Notes under the pieces: model-generated | What the model was told of the DNA's origin: nothing | The model's database searches: none | Seen by the model: only the letters and a program-made list of their open reading frames with translations | In this document: positions 1-9,334 of the stretch, piece by piece | Layout of the letters: the number at the start of each line of letters is the position of its first letter | Numbering within the stretch: the stretch's first letter is position 1 | From: Bacteroidota bacterium | GTDB taxonomy: Bacteria > Bacteroidota > Bacteroidia > Chitinophagales > LD1 | Direction of reading: 5' to 3' | Assembly: GCA_026391075.1 (NCBI GenBank) | Contig: JAPLES010000028.1 | Location: 1-40,713 of the forward strand | Length of the DNA: 40,713 nucleotides | Made by a program: the position numbers and the translations under genes

Positions 1-81
1 GCCATACTTCTCCACTAAGTGAAGCAATATTTTTTCTAGCGTAATGCCGTGAAGTGGGTTATTGGCTTGCGGGTCTTTCAT
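1..81 (-). CDS. VF530 family (DUF2132) DNA-binding protein, N-terminal fragment
   Basis: Reading the minus strand from the ATG at 81 gives 27 codons with no stop before the window edge, beginning MKDPQANNPLHGITLEKIL. The NNPLHG(I/V)TLE start followed by a helix with L-x-x-LVE-x-YG is the hallmark of the small VF530/DUF2132 family, whose members are roughly 70-80 residues long, so about two thirds of the gene lies outside the window. The start lies 10 bp after the aroC stop on the same strand, so the two are probably co-transcribed. The family has a solved structure from Vibrio and is described as DNA-binding; its cellular role is poorly known. The call rests on the N-terminal motif only. Confidence 0.75.
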   Translation of the reverse strand, partial: MKDPQANNPLHGITLEKILLHLVEKYG

Positions 82-91
82 TGAAATTTTC

Positions 92-1177
92 TTAATCAAG
101 TTTTGAAACTTTATTGCGCAAAAAATGGTCAGCTAAAACTAATGCCGCCATAGCTTCTACAATAGGTACTGCGCGCTGAACCACACAAGGGTCGTGGCGA
201 CCTTTGCCTTTTATCTCTATTTCATTGCCGTCTTTATCTATTGAGTTTTGCGTTTGCATAATCGTAGCTACCGGTTTAAACGCCACGTTGAAATAAATAT
301 CCATGCCATTTGAAATGCCGCCTTGAATGCCGCCAGAGTTGTTGGATTGTGTAATGATTTTATCGTCTGAAGATTTTTCGAACACATCATTGTGTTCCGA
401 GCCATTCATTTTTGTTCCTGCAAAACCGCTTCCGTATTCAAAACCATGAACAGCATTTATACTCAACATAGCTTTCGCCAAATCTGCATGCAGTTTATCA
501 AACACAGGTTCACCTAAACCAACTGGAGTATTTTTTATAACACAGGAAATAATTCCGCCAACGGTATCGCCTTTTGCTTTTGTTTCTTGAATCAGTTCAA
601 TCATTCGATTTGCCGTTTCTTCATCAGGACAGCGGACAATATTTAATTCTGTTTTCGACAAATCCAGTTGCTGATAATTTTTATCTATAGAAATTTTCCC
701 TACAGAAGAAACGTAAGCGGTAATTTCTATTCCTACTTTTTTCAAAAGCAGTTTAGCAATAGCTCCTGCAATTACACGCGCTGCTGTTTCGCGAGCACTG
801 GCTCTTCCTCCACCTCGATAATCGCGCAAACCATATTTCATTTCGTAAGTAAAATCGGCATGAGAAGGACGATAAGCTTCTCTCAAATGCGCATAGTCAT
901 CTGGTTTCGCGTCTTCATTCTTAATGGTGATGGCAATGGGAGAACCTAATGTTCTTCCTTCAAAAATTCCCGAAAGAATTTCAAACGTGTCGCTTTCTTT
1001 TCGTTGCGTAGTGATTGCAGATTGCCCGGGCTTTCTTCTATCCAATTCGTGTTGAATAAAATTCAAATCAATTTCTAAGCCTGCAGGGCAACCATCAATC
1101 ACTACACCAATAGCTTTGCCGTGGCTTTCGCCAAAAGTAGTGATGCGAAAAATTTCTCCGAAGGAATTGCCAGCCAT
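92..1177 (-). CDS. aroC: Chorismate synthase
   Basis: Catalyses the last shared step of aromatic amino-acid synthesis, converting 5-enolpyruvylshikimate-3-phosphate to chorismate with reduced FMN in the cytoplasm. From the MAGNSFG start the protein is 361 residues, normal for the family. Diagnostic segments are TTFGESHG (about residues 13-20), RRKPGQS (47-53), [12 protein letters not shown] (105-116), [11 protein letters not shown] (122-132) and [13 protein letters not shown] (near 280). A second in-frame ATG three codons upstream (position 1186) is possible, but the conserved family start is MAGN. No other shikimate genes are nearby; the only likely operon partner is the VF530 gene 10 bp downstream. 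Divergent from hutI across a 66-bp spacer containing short direct repeats of ATTACGA type. Confidence 0.97.
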   Translation of the reverse strand: MAGNSFGEIFRITTFGESHGKAIGVVIDGCPAGLEIDLNFIQHELDRRKPGQSAITTQRKESDTFEILSGIFEGRTLGSPIAITIKNEDAKPDDYAHLREAYRPSHADFTYEMKYGLRDYRGGGRASARETAARVIAGAIAKLLLKKVGIEITAYVSSVGKISIDKNYQQLDLSKTELNIVRCPDEETANRMIELIQETKAKGDTVGGIISCVIKNTPVGLGEPVFDKLHADLAKAMLSINAVHGFEYGSGFAGTKMNGSEHNDVFEKSSDDKIITQSNNSGGIQGGISNGMDIYFNVAFKPVATIMQTQNSIDKDGNEIEIKGKGRHDPCVVQRAVPIVEAMAALVLADHFLRNKVSKLD

Positions 1178-1243
1178 TTTATTCAATTACAAAGTGCGAA
1201 TTACGAATTACAAATTGAAATGCAAAAATGCTAACCTTGTTTT

Positions 1244-2497
1244 ATGAATTCAATTCTGATTCGCAACTTAAAATCACTTGCGGGTGTTCGTGAAGCCGAT
1301 ATTAAAATGGTGTGTGGAGCGGAGATGAAAACACTTCCTTCCATTGAAAATGCTTTTCTGTTGATTGAAAATGGATTGATAAAATCATTCGGCAAAAACG
1401 AAGATGCACCTGAACGCGCAGATGAAATAATAAATGCCGAAGGGAAATTTGTATTGCCCGCTTGGTGCGATTCGCATACACATATTGTATATGCCGGTTC
1501 GCGCGAAAATGAATTTGCCGATAAAATAAATGGACTGACCTACGAAGAAATTGCTGCGCGTGGTGGCGGCATTTTAAATTCTGCCAAACGATTAAACGAA
1601 ACCACCGAAGAAGAACTATTGGATAGCGCGTTGCAACGTTTAGAAGAAATGAAAAGCTTCGGCACTTGTGCTGTGGAAATTAAAAGCGGCTATGGTTTGA
1701 ATTATGAAGGCGAAATGAAAATGCTTCGCGTTATCAGAAAACTGAAAGAGAAATCTGCGCTTACAATTAAAGCTACTTTTCTTGGCGCACATGCTTATCC
1801 TTTAGAATTCAAAAATAATCATGAAGGATATTTGAAACTATTGCTCGAAGAATTGCTGCCGAAAATTGTGGATGAGGGATTGGCAGATTTCATAGATGTT
1901 TTTTGCGAGGAAAATTATTTCAGCGTAGAAGAAACCAAACGTATTCTAGAAACAGGAGCAAAATTTGGTTTGCGCGCAAAAGTTCATGTCAATCAATTCA
2001 ATATTCTTGGCGCAGTAAAAGTATGTGTGGAGCAAAACGCACTAAGTGTTGACCATTTGGAATTAATTTCTGATGAAGATATTTTTGCGCTTAAAGCCGT
2101 TGTTGGTCTCCCGACCAACAACTTTACCATGTGCACTGCATTGCCAGGTTGTTCTTTGTTCTTGAAAATCCCTTATACACCAGCGCGAAAAATTATAGAC
2201 GCAGGTTTACCGTTGGCTCTGGCAACAGATTTCAATCCGGGCTCTGCTCCCAGCGGAAATATGAATTTAGTAAACTCGCTTGCCTGTATCAATATGAACA
2301 TGACAACCGAAGAAGTAATCAATGCTTCCACACTAAATGGTGCTTACTCGATGGGAGTTGAAAACGAATTGGGTTCAATTACTATTGGCAAAAAAGCAAA
2401 TCTGATCATCACAAAGCCGGTTTCATCATTAACTATATTACCCTATTCCTTCGGAAGTAATTTAGTGGAGCGAGTAATCGTAAACGGAAATTTTTAA
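1244..2497 (+). CDS. hutI: Imidazolonepropionase
   Basis: Hydrolyses 4-imidazolone-5-propanoate to N-formimino-L-glutamate, the third step of histidine degradation. The 417-residue protein is an amidohydrolase-superfamily enzyme: the metal-binding DSHTH lies at residues 76-80 followed by [15 protein letters not shown] is near 148, HVNQF is near 248, DHLE near 270, and the metal-ligand aspartate is in ATDFNPGS near 328. Residues 286-293 (VVGLPTNN) are encoded entirely by a perfect 10-4-10 bp palindrome and look like an insertion in the loop that normally runs from ALK directly to the T-x-x-T-x-LPG segment. Other hut genes are not in the window. The 3' end overlaps the end of the convergent ABC gene by 4 bp. 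Confidence 0.95.
   Translation: MNSILIRNLKSLAGVREADIKMVCGAEMKTLPSIENAFLLIENGLIKSFGKNEDAPERADEIINAEGKFVLPAWCDSHTHIVYAGSRENEFADKINGLTYEEIAARGGGILNSAKRLNETTEEELLDSALQRLEEMKSFGTCAVEIKSGYGLNYEGEMKMLRVIRKLKEKSALTIKATFLGAHAYPLEFKNNHEGYLKLLLEELLPKIVDEGLADFIDVFCEENYFSVEETKRILETGAKFGLRAKVHVNQFNILGAVKVCVEQNALSVDHLELISDEDIFALKAVVGLPTNNFTMCTALPGCSLFLKIPYTPARKIIDAGLPLALATDFNPGSAPSGNMNLVNSLACINMNMTTEEVINASTLNGAYSMGVENELGSITIGKKANLIITKPVSSLTILPYSFGSNLVERVIVNGNF
2099..2122. repeat. In-frame perfect palindrome inside hutI (GTTGTTGGT family, copy 1)
   Basis: Arms GTTGTTGGTC and GACCAACAAC are perfectly complementary around the 4-base loop TCCC. The 24 bp are exactly eight codons (286-293 of hutI). The same outer 9-mers, in the same codon phase, occur in copy 2 at 4826-4849. 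Read directly from the sequence; that it is a mobile or dispersed palindrome is inferred. Confidence 0.8.
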
Positions 2498-3147
2498 GAA
2501 ATCATTCCGTCTTTCATCTGCACTTTTCTATCAGCCATATCAGCTAATTCTTCGTTGTGTGTAACGATGATGAAAGTCTGATTAAGTTTGTCGCGCAGTT
2601 CGAAAAACAGTTTGTGCAAATCGCGCGCGTTATTCGTGTCGAGATTTCCTGAAGGTTCATCAGCCATTATTAAAGCAGGATTATTTATCAAAGCTCTTGC
2701 AACCGCAACGCGTTGTTGTTCGCCACCCGAAAGCTCCGATGGTTTATGGTTACCGCGGTGAGAAAGATTTAAGAGGGCGAGTAATTCTTTAGCTCTCACT
2801 TCACTTTCATTTTTCCCTTTGCCGCCTATAAAAGCGGGGATACAAATATTTTCTACTGCTGTAAACTCAGGAAGCAAGTGATGAAACTGAAAAATGAATC
2901 CAATAGATTTATTTCGGAAAGCCGAAAGCGCTTTTTCGTTCTGGTTAAAAACTTCTTTGTCTTCAATCTTAACTATACCAGCATCGGGTTTGTCGAGCGT
3001 GCCCATAATATGCAGCAACGTTGACTTACCCGCACCCGAAGGACCAACCAGCGAAACAATTTCACCTTTCCTCACTTGCAGCGAAACACCGCGTAGCACT
3101 TCGAGTGTTCCGTATTTTTTATGAACGTTGATGGCTTCTAAAATCAT
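2494..3147 (-). CDS. ABC transporter ATP-binding protein, LolD/MacB type
   Basis: A 217-residue ABC ATPase from the [13 protein letters not shown] start. It carries Walker [10 protein letters not shown], a Q-loop in [12 protein letters not shown], signature LSGGEQQR, Walker [14 protein letters not shown] and the switch histidine in IVTHN. The [12 protein letters not shown] segment and PSGNLD are typical of the LolD/MacB subfamily, which powers lipoprotein release from the inner membrane or MacB-type export. A start 9 codons upstream (3174) is open, but the family begins at MILEA. No LolC/LolE-like permease is adjacent, so the partner must lie elsewhere. The 3' end overlaps hutI tail-to-tail by 4 bp. 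Assignment to the family is secure; the exact substrate is inferred. Confidence 0.9.
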   Translation of the reverse strand: MILEAINVHKKYGTLEVLRGVSLQVRKGEIVSLVGPSGAGKSTLLHIMGTLDKPDAGIVKIEDKEVFNQNEKALSAFRNKSIGFIFQFHHLLPEFTAVENICIPAFIGGKGKNESEVRAKELLALLNLSHRGNHKPSELSGGEQQRVAVARALINNPALIMADEPSGNLDTNNARDLHKLFFELRDKLNQTFIIVTHNEELADMADRKVQMKDGMIS

Positions 3148-3206
3148 GGTGCTAATATGAATTATCATTCTCACATTCTCACATCGTCACCTTCTCAAAT
3201 TGACTG

Positions 3207-3236
3207 TTGCCTATTCACCCCATTAAATTATTTTCG
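3207..3236 (+). promoter_or_regulatory. Bacteroidota-type promoter for sucC
   Basis: TTG at 3207-3209, a 19-bp gap, then TATTTTCG at 3229-3236, one mismatch from the TAnnTTTG -7 consensus of the Bacteroidota primary sigma factor. It ends about 30 bp before the sucC ATG. Motif match only. Confidence 0.5.
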
Positions 3237-3267
3237 TCCCGCTTTCAAAAACATATAATCAACCAAC

Positions 3268-4479
3268 ATGAACTTACACGAGTACCAGGCAAAGGAATTA
3301 ATGAAGAAAAACGGTGCATCTATTCAGGAAGGAATTGTTGCCGAATCGCCTGAGCAGGCTGTAGCTGCCGCGCAAAAAATGAAGGAACTTTACAACAGCG
3401 ATTGGGTGGTAGTGAAAAGTCAGATTCATGCGGGTGGTCGTGGTAAAGGAAAAATTGTTGGCACCGAACAAAACGGTGTGGCACTTGCAAAAAATCATGA
3501 TGCAGTAAAAACAATTGCTACAAATATTTTAGGAGGAACACTTGTTACCAAACAAACCGGACCTTCGGGAAGATTAGTGAACAAAATTCTGGTAGCACAA
3601 GATGTTTACTATCCCGGTGAAAGCCCAACGAAAGAAATGTATTTTTCTATTCTGCTTGACCGAGCTAAAGGAAAGAACGTAATCATTTACTCTACCGAAG
3701 GCGGAATGGACATTGAAGAAGTAGCAGAGCATACACCCGATAAAGTTCTGAAAGAATGGATTGACCCGAGCGTTGGTTTGCAGGAATTTCAATGTAGAAA
3801 GATTGGTTTCAACCTTGGACTTAGCGGCAATGCGTTGAAAGAAATGGGGAAATTTACGAGAGCAGTTTATAACACTTACATCAATGCCGATGCGGCAATG
3901 GTGGAAATAAATCCTTGTCTTAAAACCTCTGACAATAAAATAATAGCCGTTGACGGAAAAATTTCGTTGGATGATAACGCACTTTATCGTCACAAAGATT
4001 TAGAAGCGCTTCGTGATTTGAATGAAGAAGACCCAACCGAAGTAGAAGCCAGCAATGCAGAATTAAATTACGTGAAGCTCGATGGAAACGTTGGTTGCAT
4101 GGTAAACGGTGCAGGACTAGCAATGGCTACGATGGACATTATTAAACTAAGCGGTGGTGAGCCTGCTAATTTTTTAGATGTAGGTGGAACTGCAAATGCT
4201 GAACGCGTAGAAAAAGCATTCCGCATTATTTTGAAAGACCCGCATGTGAAAGCTATTCTCGTAAATATCTTTGGTGGTATTGTTCGCTGCGACAGAGTAG
4301 CGCAGGGAATTGTAGATGCCTACAAATCTATTGGAGATATTCCGGTTCCAATTATTGTTCGCTTGCAAGGGACAAATGCAGTGGAAGCAAAAAAACTGAT
4401 TGACGAAAGCGGATTGAAAGTTCGCTCGGCAATTCAGTTGAAAGAAGCTGCTGAAGAAGTGAAGAAAGCGTTGGCATAA
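3268..4479 (+). CDS. sucC: Succinyl-CoA synthetase (ADP-forming) beta subunit
   Basis: TCA-cycle enzyme that couples succinyl-CoA cleavage to nucleotide triphosphate formation; the beta subunit carries the ATP-grasp domain and the succinate site. The 403-residue protein starts MNLHEYQAKELM, the standard N-terminus. ATP-grasp landmarks include KSQIHAGGRGKGK, MEINPC-type EINPCL (about residue 212), the Gly-rich GNVGCMVNGAGLAMATMD and the C-terminal NIFGGIVRCD, which contributes to the phosphohistidine-interacting region. sucD is not adjacent, which is common in this phylum. A Bacteroidota-type promoter lies about 30 bp upstream. The next gene (dipeptide epimerase) starts 7 bp downstream, so the two may be co-transcribed. 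Confidence 0.97.
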   Translation: MNLHEYQAKELMKKNGASIQEGIVAESPEQAVAAAQKMKELYNSDWVVVKSQIHAGGRGKGKIVGTEQNGVALAKNHDAVKTIATNILGGTLVTKQTGPSGRLVNKILVAQDVYYPGESPTKEMYFSILLDRAKGKNVIIYSTEGGMDIEEVAEHTPDKVLKEWIDPSVGLQEFQCRKIGFNLGLSGNALKEMGKFTRAVYNTYINADAAMVEINPCLKTSDNKIIAVDGKISLDDNALYRHKDLEALRDLNEEDPTEVEASNAELNYVKLDGNVGCMVNGAGLAMATMDIIKLSGGEPANFLDVGGTANAERVEKAFRIILKDPHVKAILVNIFGGIVRCDRVAQGIVDAYKSIGDIPVPIIVRLQGTNAVEAKKLIDESGLKVRSAIQLKEAAEEVKKALA

Positions 4480-4486
4480 TTCCAAA

Positions 4487-5515
4487 GTGAAACTTTCACT
4501 TTATCAATATCAACTACAATTCAAATTTCCTTTTCGCATTGCGCATGGTGTGCGCTCGCATACCGATGTAGTATATGTAAAACTCGAACACGAAAATTTT
4601 ATTGGTTGGGGCGAAGCAACATTGCCGCCTTACCTTCCTGAAACACAAAAATCTGTTTCAGAATTTCTTTTGGAATTCAGCAAAAACATTTCATCGAACG
4701 CTGTTGAGGATTGGTTTGAAAAACTAAATCCAGTCCAAACAAATCTTAGTGCCAAAGCTGCACTTGATATGGCGTTGTGGAATTTGAAAGCGCAGATAGA
4801 GAATAAAACAATTGGAGAACTACTTGTTGTTGGTGATAACACCAACAACGGCTTTTACTTTCCCATGGGAACTTACACCATAGGTGTTTCATCTTTCGAT
4901 GAAATGAAATTAAAAATTGAAGAAGGAAACAAATACGGTTTCGAAATTTTTAAAATAAAACTGGATGGCGAAAAGGATGAAGAACAGATTCGCAATTTCA
5001 AGAAGTTAAGCGATAAAAAGTTTGCTGTTGATGTGAATCAAGGATGGAAAACTGTGGAAGAAGCAATTGGAAAAATTGTATGGTTGAAAGAAGAAGGATG
5101 TTTTTTAGTTGAACAACCTTTGGATAAAAACGCTTTAGATGAAATGAAATTATTGAAACAAAAATCTGTTCTGCCTTTGTATGCCGATGAAAGTTGCCAG
5201 CGGTTAAGCGATATAGAAAACCTCAAAGACAGTTTTGATGGCATCAACATTAAACTAATGAAATGCGGTGGAATTACTGAAGCAAATCAAATGATTTTGA
5301 AAGCGCGTGAATTGAAAATGAAAATTTTGATTGGTTGTATGAGCGAGTCATCTGTTGGTTGCACAGCCGCGGCACACTTAACGCCTCTTGCAGATTATGC
5401 TGATTTGGACGGGTCGTATTTGATTTCAAACGACCCGTTTAGCGGTATGAAAATTAAGGAAGGGAGAATTCAGTTGAATCAATTGGTACAAAGTCATGCC
5501 ATGACTTTGCTCTGA
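4487..5515 (+). CDS. Dipeptide epimerase (L-Ala-D/L-Glu epimerase-like), enolase superfamily
   Basis: A 342-residue enolase-superfamily enzyme of the muconate-lactonizing subgroup, probably epimerising dipeptides such as L-Ala-D-Glu from murein recycling. The catalytic set is visible: K156 and K158 in FKIKLDG, metal ligands D182 (DVNQGW), E209 (VEQPL) and D234 (ADES), and the second-base lysine in INIKLMKCGG near 256. Residues 114-121 (VVGDNTNN) are encoded by a perfect 24-bp palindrome and sit at the junction between the capping domain and the first barrel strand, probably a surface insertion. The last codons contain another palindrome built on AGTCATG. The gene follows sucC by 7 bp. Substrate is inferred from the subgroup; other dipeptides are possible. 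Confidence 0.88.
   Translation: MKLSLYQYQLQFKFPFRIAHGVRSHTDVVYVKLEHENFIGWGEATLPPYLPETQKSVSEFLLEFSKNISSNAVEDWFEKLNPVQTNLSAKAALDMALWNLKAQIENKTIGELLVVGDNTNNGFYFPMGTYTIGVSSFDEMKLKIEEGNKYGFEIFKIKLDGEKDEEQIRNFKKLSDKKFAVDVNQGWKTVEEAIGKIVWLKEEGCFLVEQPLDKNALDEMKLLKQKSVLPLYADESCQRLSDIENLKDSFDGINIKLMKCGGITEANQMILKARELKMKILIGCMSESSVGCTAAAHLTPLADYADLDGSYLISNDPFSGMKIKEGRIQLNQLVQSHAMTLL
4826..4849. repeat. In-frame perfect palindrome inside the epimerase gene (GTTGTTGGT family, copy 2)
   Basis: Arms GTTGTTGGTG and CACCAACAAC around the loop ATAA, exactly eight codons (114-121). It has the same outer nonamers and the same reading phase as the copy in hutI at 2099-2122, but a different loop and a different inner base pair, which is kept complementary. 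Confidence 0.8.
5489..5509. repeat. AGTCATG palindrome, copy 1, in the 3' end of the epimerase gene
   Basis: Ten-base arms CAAAGTCATG and CATGACTTTG flank a single C. It encodes the last residues of the epimerase (QSHAMTL), ending just before the stop. Core AGTCATGCCATGACT is shared, with the central base complemented, with copy 2 45 bp downstream. Confidence 0.7.
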
Positions 5516-5553
5516 AATTCGCGGAAACAATTAATATTTTGAACTCCTCTCCG

Positions 5554-5580
5554 GAAAGTAGTCATGGCATGACTACTTTC
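5554..5580. repeat. AGTCATG palindrome, copy 2, between convergent genes
   Basis: Thirteen-base perfect arms GAAAGTAGTCATG and CATGACTACTTTC around one G. It ends one base before the stop of the convergent DUF3857 gene. The position between two tail-to-tail genes would suit a bidirectional terminator, but there is no strong U-tract, so repeat is the better label. Confidence 0.7.
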
Positions 5581-5581
5581 G

Positions 5582-8500
5582 TTACTTAAATCCCAACTGT
5601 TTCGTATCGGCTTCAGCTACTTTATTAAAAAACTCACGGAAGGCGGTATACTCCTCAGGATTTACCTTATCTTTTTTGAATTTCATTTCGCGAACTGCTT
5701 GAAGTTTGCCCGGTGTTGTGGTGTTATAGGTTAATGAATAGTCAACTGCATCGCAAGAAAGCACAACATTCTTCGGCAACTCGGCTAACACTTTACCTTT
5801 CGGAAGTTCAATATTCATTGTTTCACGAGTAGTTTCAGCCGAGTTGTAACTCCAGACTAAGAATGGAAATTTTCTGGTTTCCAGTGATAGAAAATCAAGT
5901 GAATGAATGGATTCACTCCAAGGAATGCGAAATATTTTTATTCCTATTACTTCGCTCAACTCGTTTTTAATTAGGAATGAATAAGTGTAACTCACCGAAT
6001 CTTTCAATGTTTTCAAATCATCGAAACTTAAACTCAATAGTTTTGCAGGGTTGGTAAAATCAGAAGAAATAGCCTGTGTAATATATTTTTCCTGTTTGTC
6101 TTTGCCTTGGTCGGCATATTCACCGCGCATTTGCGCAGCAAACATTCCAGTCTTCAAACTCTTGCGAACAAAAGTGATTTCGTTATTATCAAACTTTAAA
6201 TCGGTAGTGCGACTTATATTATTGAGCGGGCGATATTTTGAAACCAACTTAGTGAGTTGTGTAGCTGCGATATCGCTATCGCGAGGAATGAAAAGTACAT
6301 TGGAATTCAAATCAATATGTGGAACCGAAGTAAACGAAAGTTTCTGGTCGGTAAGTTCGATGTAATAACTCTTGCCGCCAGTTTGCAATTGCGCAATGCA
6401 GTGATTGAAATCAACACTCGGTAAATTCAAATGCTTATCCCCATTGTCTCTCGTATCCACCAAAATCAAATTCGCTTTCAAACCAACTTCCTTACACATA
6501 GCCACAAAAAGGGTTGACACATCTTTGCAATCGCCCAACTTGGTATTAAGTGTGCGCGATGCTTTCTGAGGAATAATTGGCCCATGCATAAAAGGCACAT
6601 TGCTGTAACTCACATTGGCTTCAATAAAATCATAAATCACTTTCGCTTTTTGTAATTCGCTTAAGCCTTTTTTATCTTTAAACAATTCGGCAGTAGTTTC
6701 CCTTATTTCAAAATCAGATTTTGCAAGCGAAGTAGATAAATCAGAATACCAATTGCTAATGTATTTCCAATCGGGCAAGGTTGAAATATCGAGCATCACT
6801 CCTGCATCGGACATTGCAGGCATATAAGGTTCTGCTTTTATGGCCGGCTGATCCTTAATTTCCCAAACGTAGAGTTTCATGTCTTCTACGTCTTTAACGC
6901 TTGGTTTCAAATCGGCATTTAGCACTTCATGATTAAACTTTTTATCGGCAGGAAGCAATAAGCTGTAACGTGAAATCTTAGCAGGGTATTCAAAGTTTAA
7001 ATTGAATTGTTCCCAAAAATGTTGCGCTAATTTTCCCGTGTTGTAATTTTCTATACGATAGGAAACGTGAATGGCATCGTTTACCTCGAGATTAGTGAAC
7101 ACCAGATAGTCTTCATTTTTTTCCGCCTGCACTTTGCTTCCGTCTTTTTTGAAAACTTCTGCTTTATCAATTATTAATTTTTGACGATAGCGGTTATAGC
7201 CAATCGAATATTCCTTCCACGTATCAATACCGTTTTGATTAAAAACTTTTACCAAAACTTCCGAGCGTTCTTCCGTTGGGCCTTCGGGATAAACCACACG
7301 TTGCGTTTCATTTAAAAGTATAATACTGTTGTCATCAGGAAACTCTTCTGCCTTTGGCGACTTCTTAAACAATTCCAACGCATCGGCTTTTTCAAAATGA
7401 TCAAACAAATCTTTTTTGTTGTCGAGTTTGCGCAATTGCTTACGCGATTCATAATTAGTAGGCGTGTAGTAAATGCCTTTTCTATAGGCATCTTTTGCGT
7501 GTACATCATCTTTTAACGCTTCGTAAATTTTCCCACAACGGCTCCAGTAACCACCAATGTATGGAGCAAAGTCCAACGTTTTTTGGGCGTAAATTAGCGC
7601 GGTGTTATAATCCTGTGCAGCAAAATAAAGTTCACTCAGCTCAACATAATAACCAATGGAGTACGGATAATTTTGAATGCGCTGCTGATAAATTTTTAAT
7701 CCCTCTTCGCGTTTTCCCAAATCGAAATAATTATTTGCCATAGCAGTCATCACCTTGTCACTGTAATTATTTTTTAAAAACGCTTTCAAAATTTCATTTG
7801 CCTTGGCAAGATTCTTACTCGTGTTTCGCTCAATGGTGTAAGTCAAATTCATGAGGTCGAAATTGTCGGCATACTTCGTGTACAGTCGTTGAACACTCTT
7901 GACCACTTCATCATATTTATTTCGTTTAGCTGCTAAATTCAGTTCAAGTAAATCGGTGTATTCGCTTTCGCCATAAATATTTTTATAACGATTGCCTAAT
8001 TTTTCCTGCTCATCAAAATCTTCTTTCGCTGCCGCTTCGTTCAGCAAACCTTTCAAGGAGTAGGCACAATCGGAGTCGTCTGTTTTTATTCTTTCATACT
8101 CTTTGGTCAAATCGGTTACGTTGTTATCTCGACCATAAGCTTCAATCATACGAACACCTACAAAAGAGCTTTGCGGAGCCAATCCCTTCGCTTGCTTTAA
8201 TGCTTTGCGCGCTTCGTAAACTTTATCGTTTCGCAAACAAACATCAGAGAGCATTAAGTAGTTCAAAAGATTTGCGGGTTCATCTTTTATTTTGTCATTG
8301 AAAAAATTTTCGGCAAATAATGTTTGTGAACTAACCGCGTAGTCCACAGCTTTCGAATACGGCTGATAAGCTGCACCTGAACTCAATCCTTTTATCAGTT
8401 TACCATCTTTATCGGTAGCACGAATCATAAAGTTGGCAGCATTGGTTTCGCTTTCTCCAATCTGAACCAGAACGCGATTGTACCCTTTATTGAGTTTTAC

Positions 8501-9334
8501 ATTATTGATGTAAATATCCATATCGCAATTGCGCTCTTCCGAAACATTAGTCACGAGTTTGTCATTCACCCAAACTTTAAATGAACCGGAATTACCACTG
8601 CGGAAATAAATTTCCTGGTCTTCATCGCTCTTCAAAAAACTTTGTGCATACATCACCGAATTGGTAATGAGAAAATAATATTCAAAATCGAACCATCGGT
8701 CGCTGCGGGCATGTGGTGGGGCATACCATTTTATCGAAGCTTCATTTTTATTTCTAAAAACCGCATCGGGTTCAGGTTTTGCCAAAACACCAAAATCTTT
8801 ATTGAACCCACTGCCCGAAGTATTATCAAACGTGCCGAGAATTTGCCAATTCTCAATAGCTCCAATTTGCGAAAACTCATCTTCTGCTTTTTTGAAATCG
8901 CCTACACATTCGTAGTGCTTGCCCAACATTGAATGCGCCATAGCGTTAATGGTGCCATTTGTTTTTTGCTCGTTGATTAGTCGTTTCAAAAATTTCAACT
9001 TCTCTTCACTCTTTTTATTGTAGTCATCAAACACCAATGGCGAAGTCCACAACGCATATAAATAAGGATACGGGTTTTCAGAAGCGTCAAAGAAATTTTG
9101 AAATGCTTTGTATCCTTCCTCGTTTTTATCTTCGCTCCACCAAACTAAACCAAGTGCTAAATTGGCTTCAGCTTTTGTATCGGCATCTTTGGCGGCTTCA
9201 ATGAAAAACTCTTTGGCTTCTTTACGCTGGTTATGTTTGAACGCATCCCAACCTTGTTTTAGGTTTTCTTTGCTGGCGAAAAGTGTGGTATGAAACAGAA
9301 AAACGGTGAATAAAACGGTGATGTGTTTGGTCAT
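5582..9334 (-). CDS. Secreted TPR, DUF3857 and transglutaminase-like domain protein
   Basis: A 1,250-residue protein from MTKHITVLFTVFLFHTTLFA, a clear signal peptide; a start at 9463 would bury it behind 43 non-hydrophobic residues. Following it are TPR-like helical repeats (about 25-130), a beta-rich region with WYAPP...W...YYF and VWVNDKLV that resembles a carbohydrate-binding/jelly-roll fold (about 185-330), more TPRs (about 340-680), a DUF3857 domain (about 690-850) and a transglutaminase-like domain with Cys in GDCKD (near 936), His in FNHCIA (near 976) and Asp in ELTDQ (near 993). These three keep the Cys-His-Asp triad. DUF3857/transglutaminase proteins are frequent in Bacteroidota and act in the periplasm, but their substrates are unknown. 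It stands alone, convergent with the epimerase gene. Confidence 0.85.
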   Translation of the reverse strand: MTKHITVLFTVFLFHTTLFASKENLKQGWDAFKHNQRKEAKEFFIEAAKDADTKAEANLALGLVWWSEDKNEEGYKAFQNFFDASENPYPYLYALWTSPLVFDDYNKKSEEKLKFLKRLINEQKTNGTINAMAHSMLGKHYECVGDFKKAEDEFSQIGAIENWQILGTFDNTSGSGFNKDFGVLAKPEPDAVFRNKNEASIKWYAPPHARSDRWFDFEYYFLITNSVMYAQSFLKSDEDQEIYFRSGNSGSFKVWVNDKLVTNVSEERNCDMDIYINNVKLNKGYNRVLVQIGESETNAANFMIRATDKDGKLIKGLSSGAAYQPYSKAVDYAVSSQTLFAENFFNDKIKDEPANLLNYLMLSDVCLRNDKVYEARKALKQAKGLAPQSSFVGVRMIEAYGRDNNVTDLTKEYERIKTDDSDCAYSLKGLLNEAAAKEDFDEQEKLGNRYKNIYGESEYTDLLELNLAAKRNKYDEVVKSVQRLYTKYADNFDLMNLTYTIERNTSKNLAKANEILKAFLKNNYSDKVMTAMANNYFDLGKREEGLKIYQQRIQNYPYSIGYYVELSELYFAAQDYNTALIYAQKTLDFAPYIGGYWSRCGKIYEALKDDVHAKDAYRKGIYYTPTNYESRKQLRKLDNKKDLFDHFEKADALELFKKSPKAEEFPDDNSIILLNETQRVVYPEGPTEERSEVLVKVFNQNGIDTWKEYSIGYNRYRQKLIIDKAEVFKKDGSKVQAEKNEDYLVFTNLEVNDAIHVSYRIENYNTGKLAQHFWEQFNLNFEYPAKISRYSLLLPADKKFNHEVLNADLKPSVKDVEDMKLYVWEIKDQPAIKAEPYMPAMSDAGVMLDISTLPDWKYISNWYSDLSTSLAKSDFEIRETTAELFKDKKGLSELQKAKVIYDFIEANVSYSNVPFMHGPIIPQKASRTLNTKLGDCKDVSTLFVAMCKEVGLKANLILVDTRDNGDKHLNLPSVDFNHCIAQLQTGGKSYYIELTDQKLSFTSVPHIDLNSNVLFIPRDSDIAATQLTKLVSKYRPLNNISRTTDLKFDNNEITFVRKSLKTGMFAAQMRGEYADQGKDKQEKYITQAISSDFTNPAKLLSLSFDDLKTLKDSVSYTYSFLIKNELSEVIGIKIFRIPWSESIHSLDFLSLETRKFPFLVWSYNSAETTRETMNIELPKGKVLAELPKNVVLSCDAVDYSLTYNTTTPGKLQAVREMKFKKDKVNPEEYTAFREFFNKVAEADTKQLGFK

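Noticed and set aside
668-949. 93-codon plus-strand frame opposite aroC
   Set aside because: Shadow of a highly conserved gene.
1186-1240. GAATTACGAATTACAAATTG direct repeats as an operator between aroC and hutI
   Set aside because: Same AT-rich, degenerate repeat style as other spacers; no symmetry indicating a regulator site.
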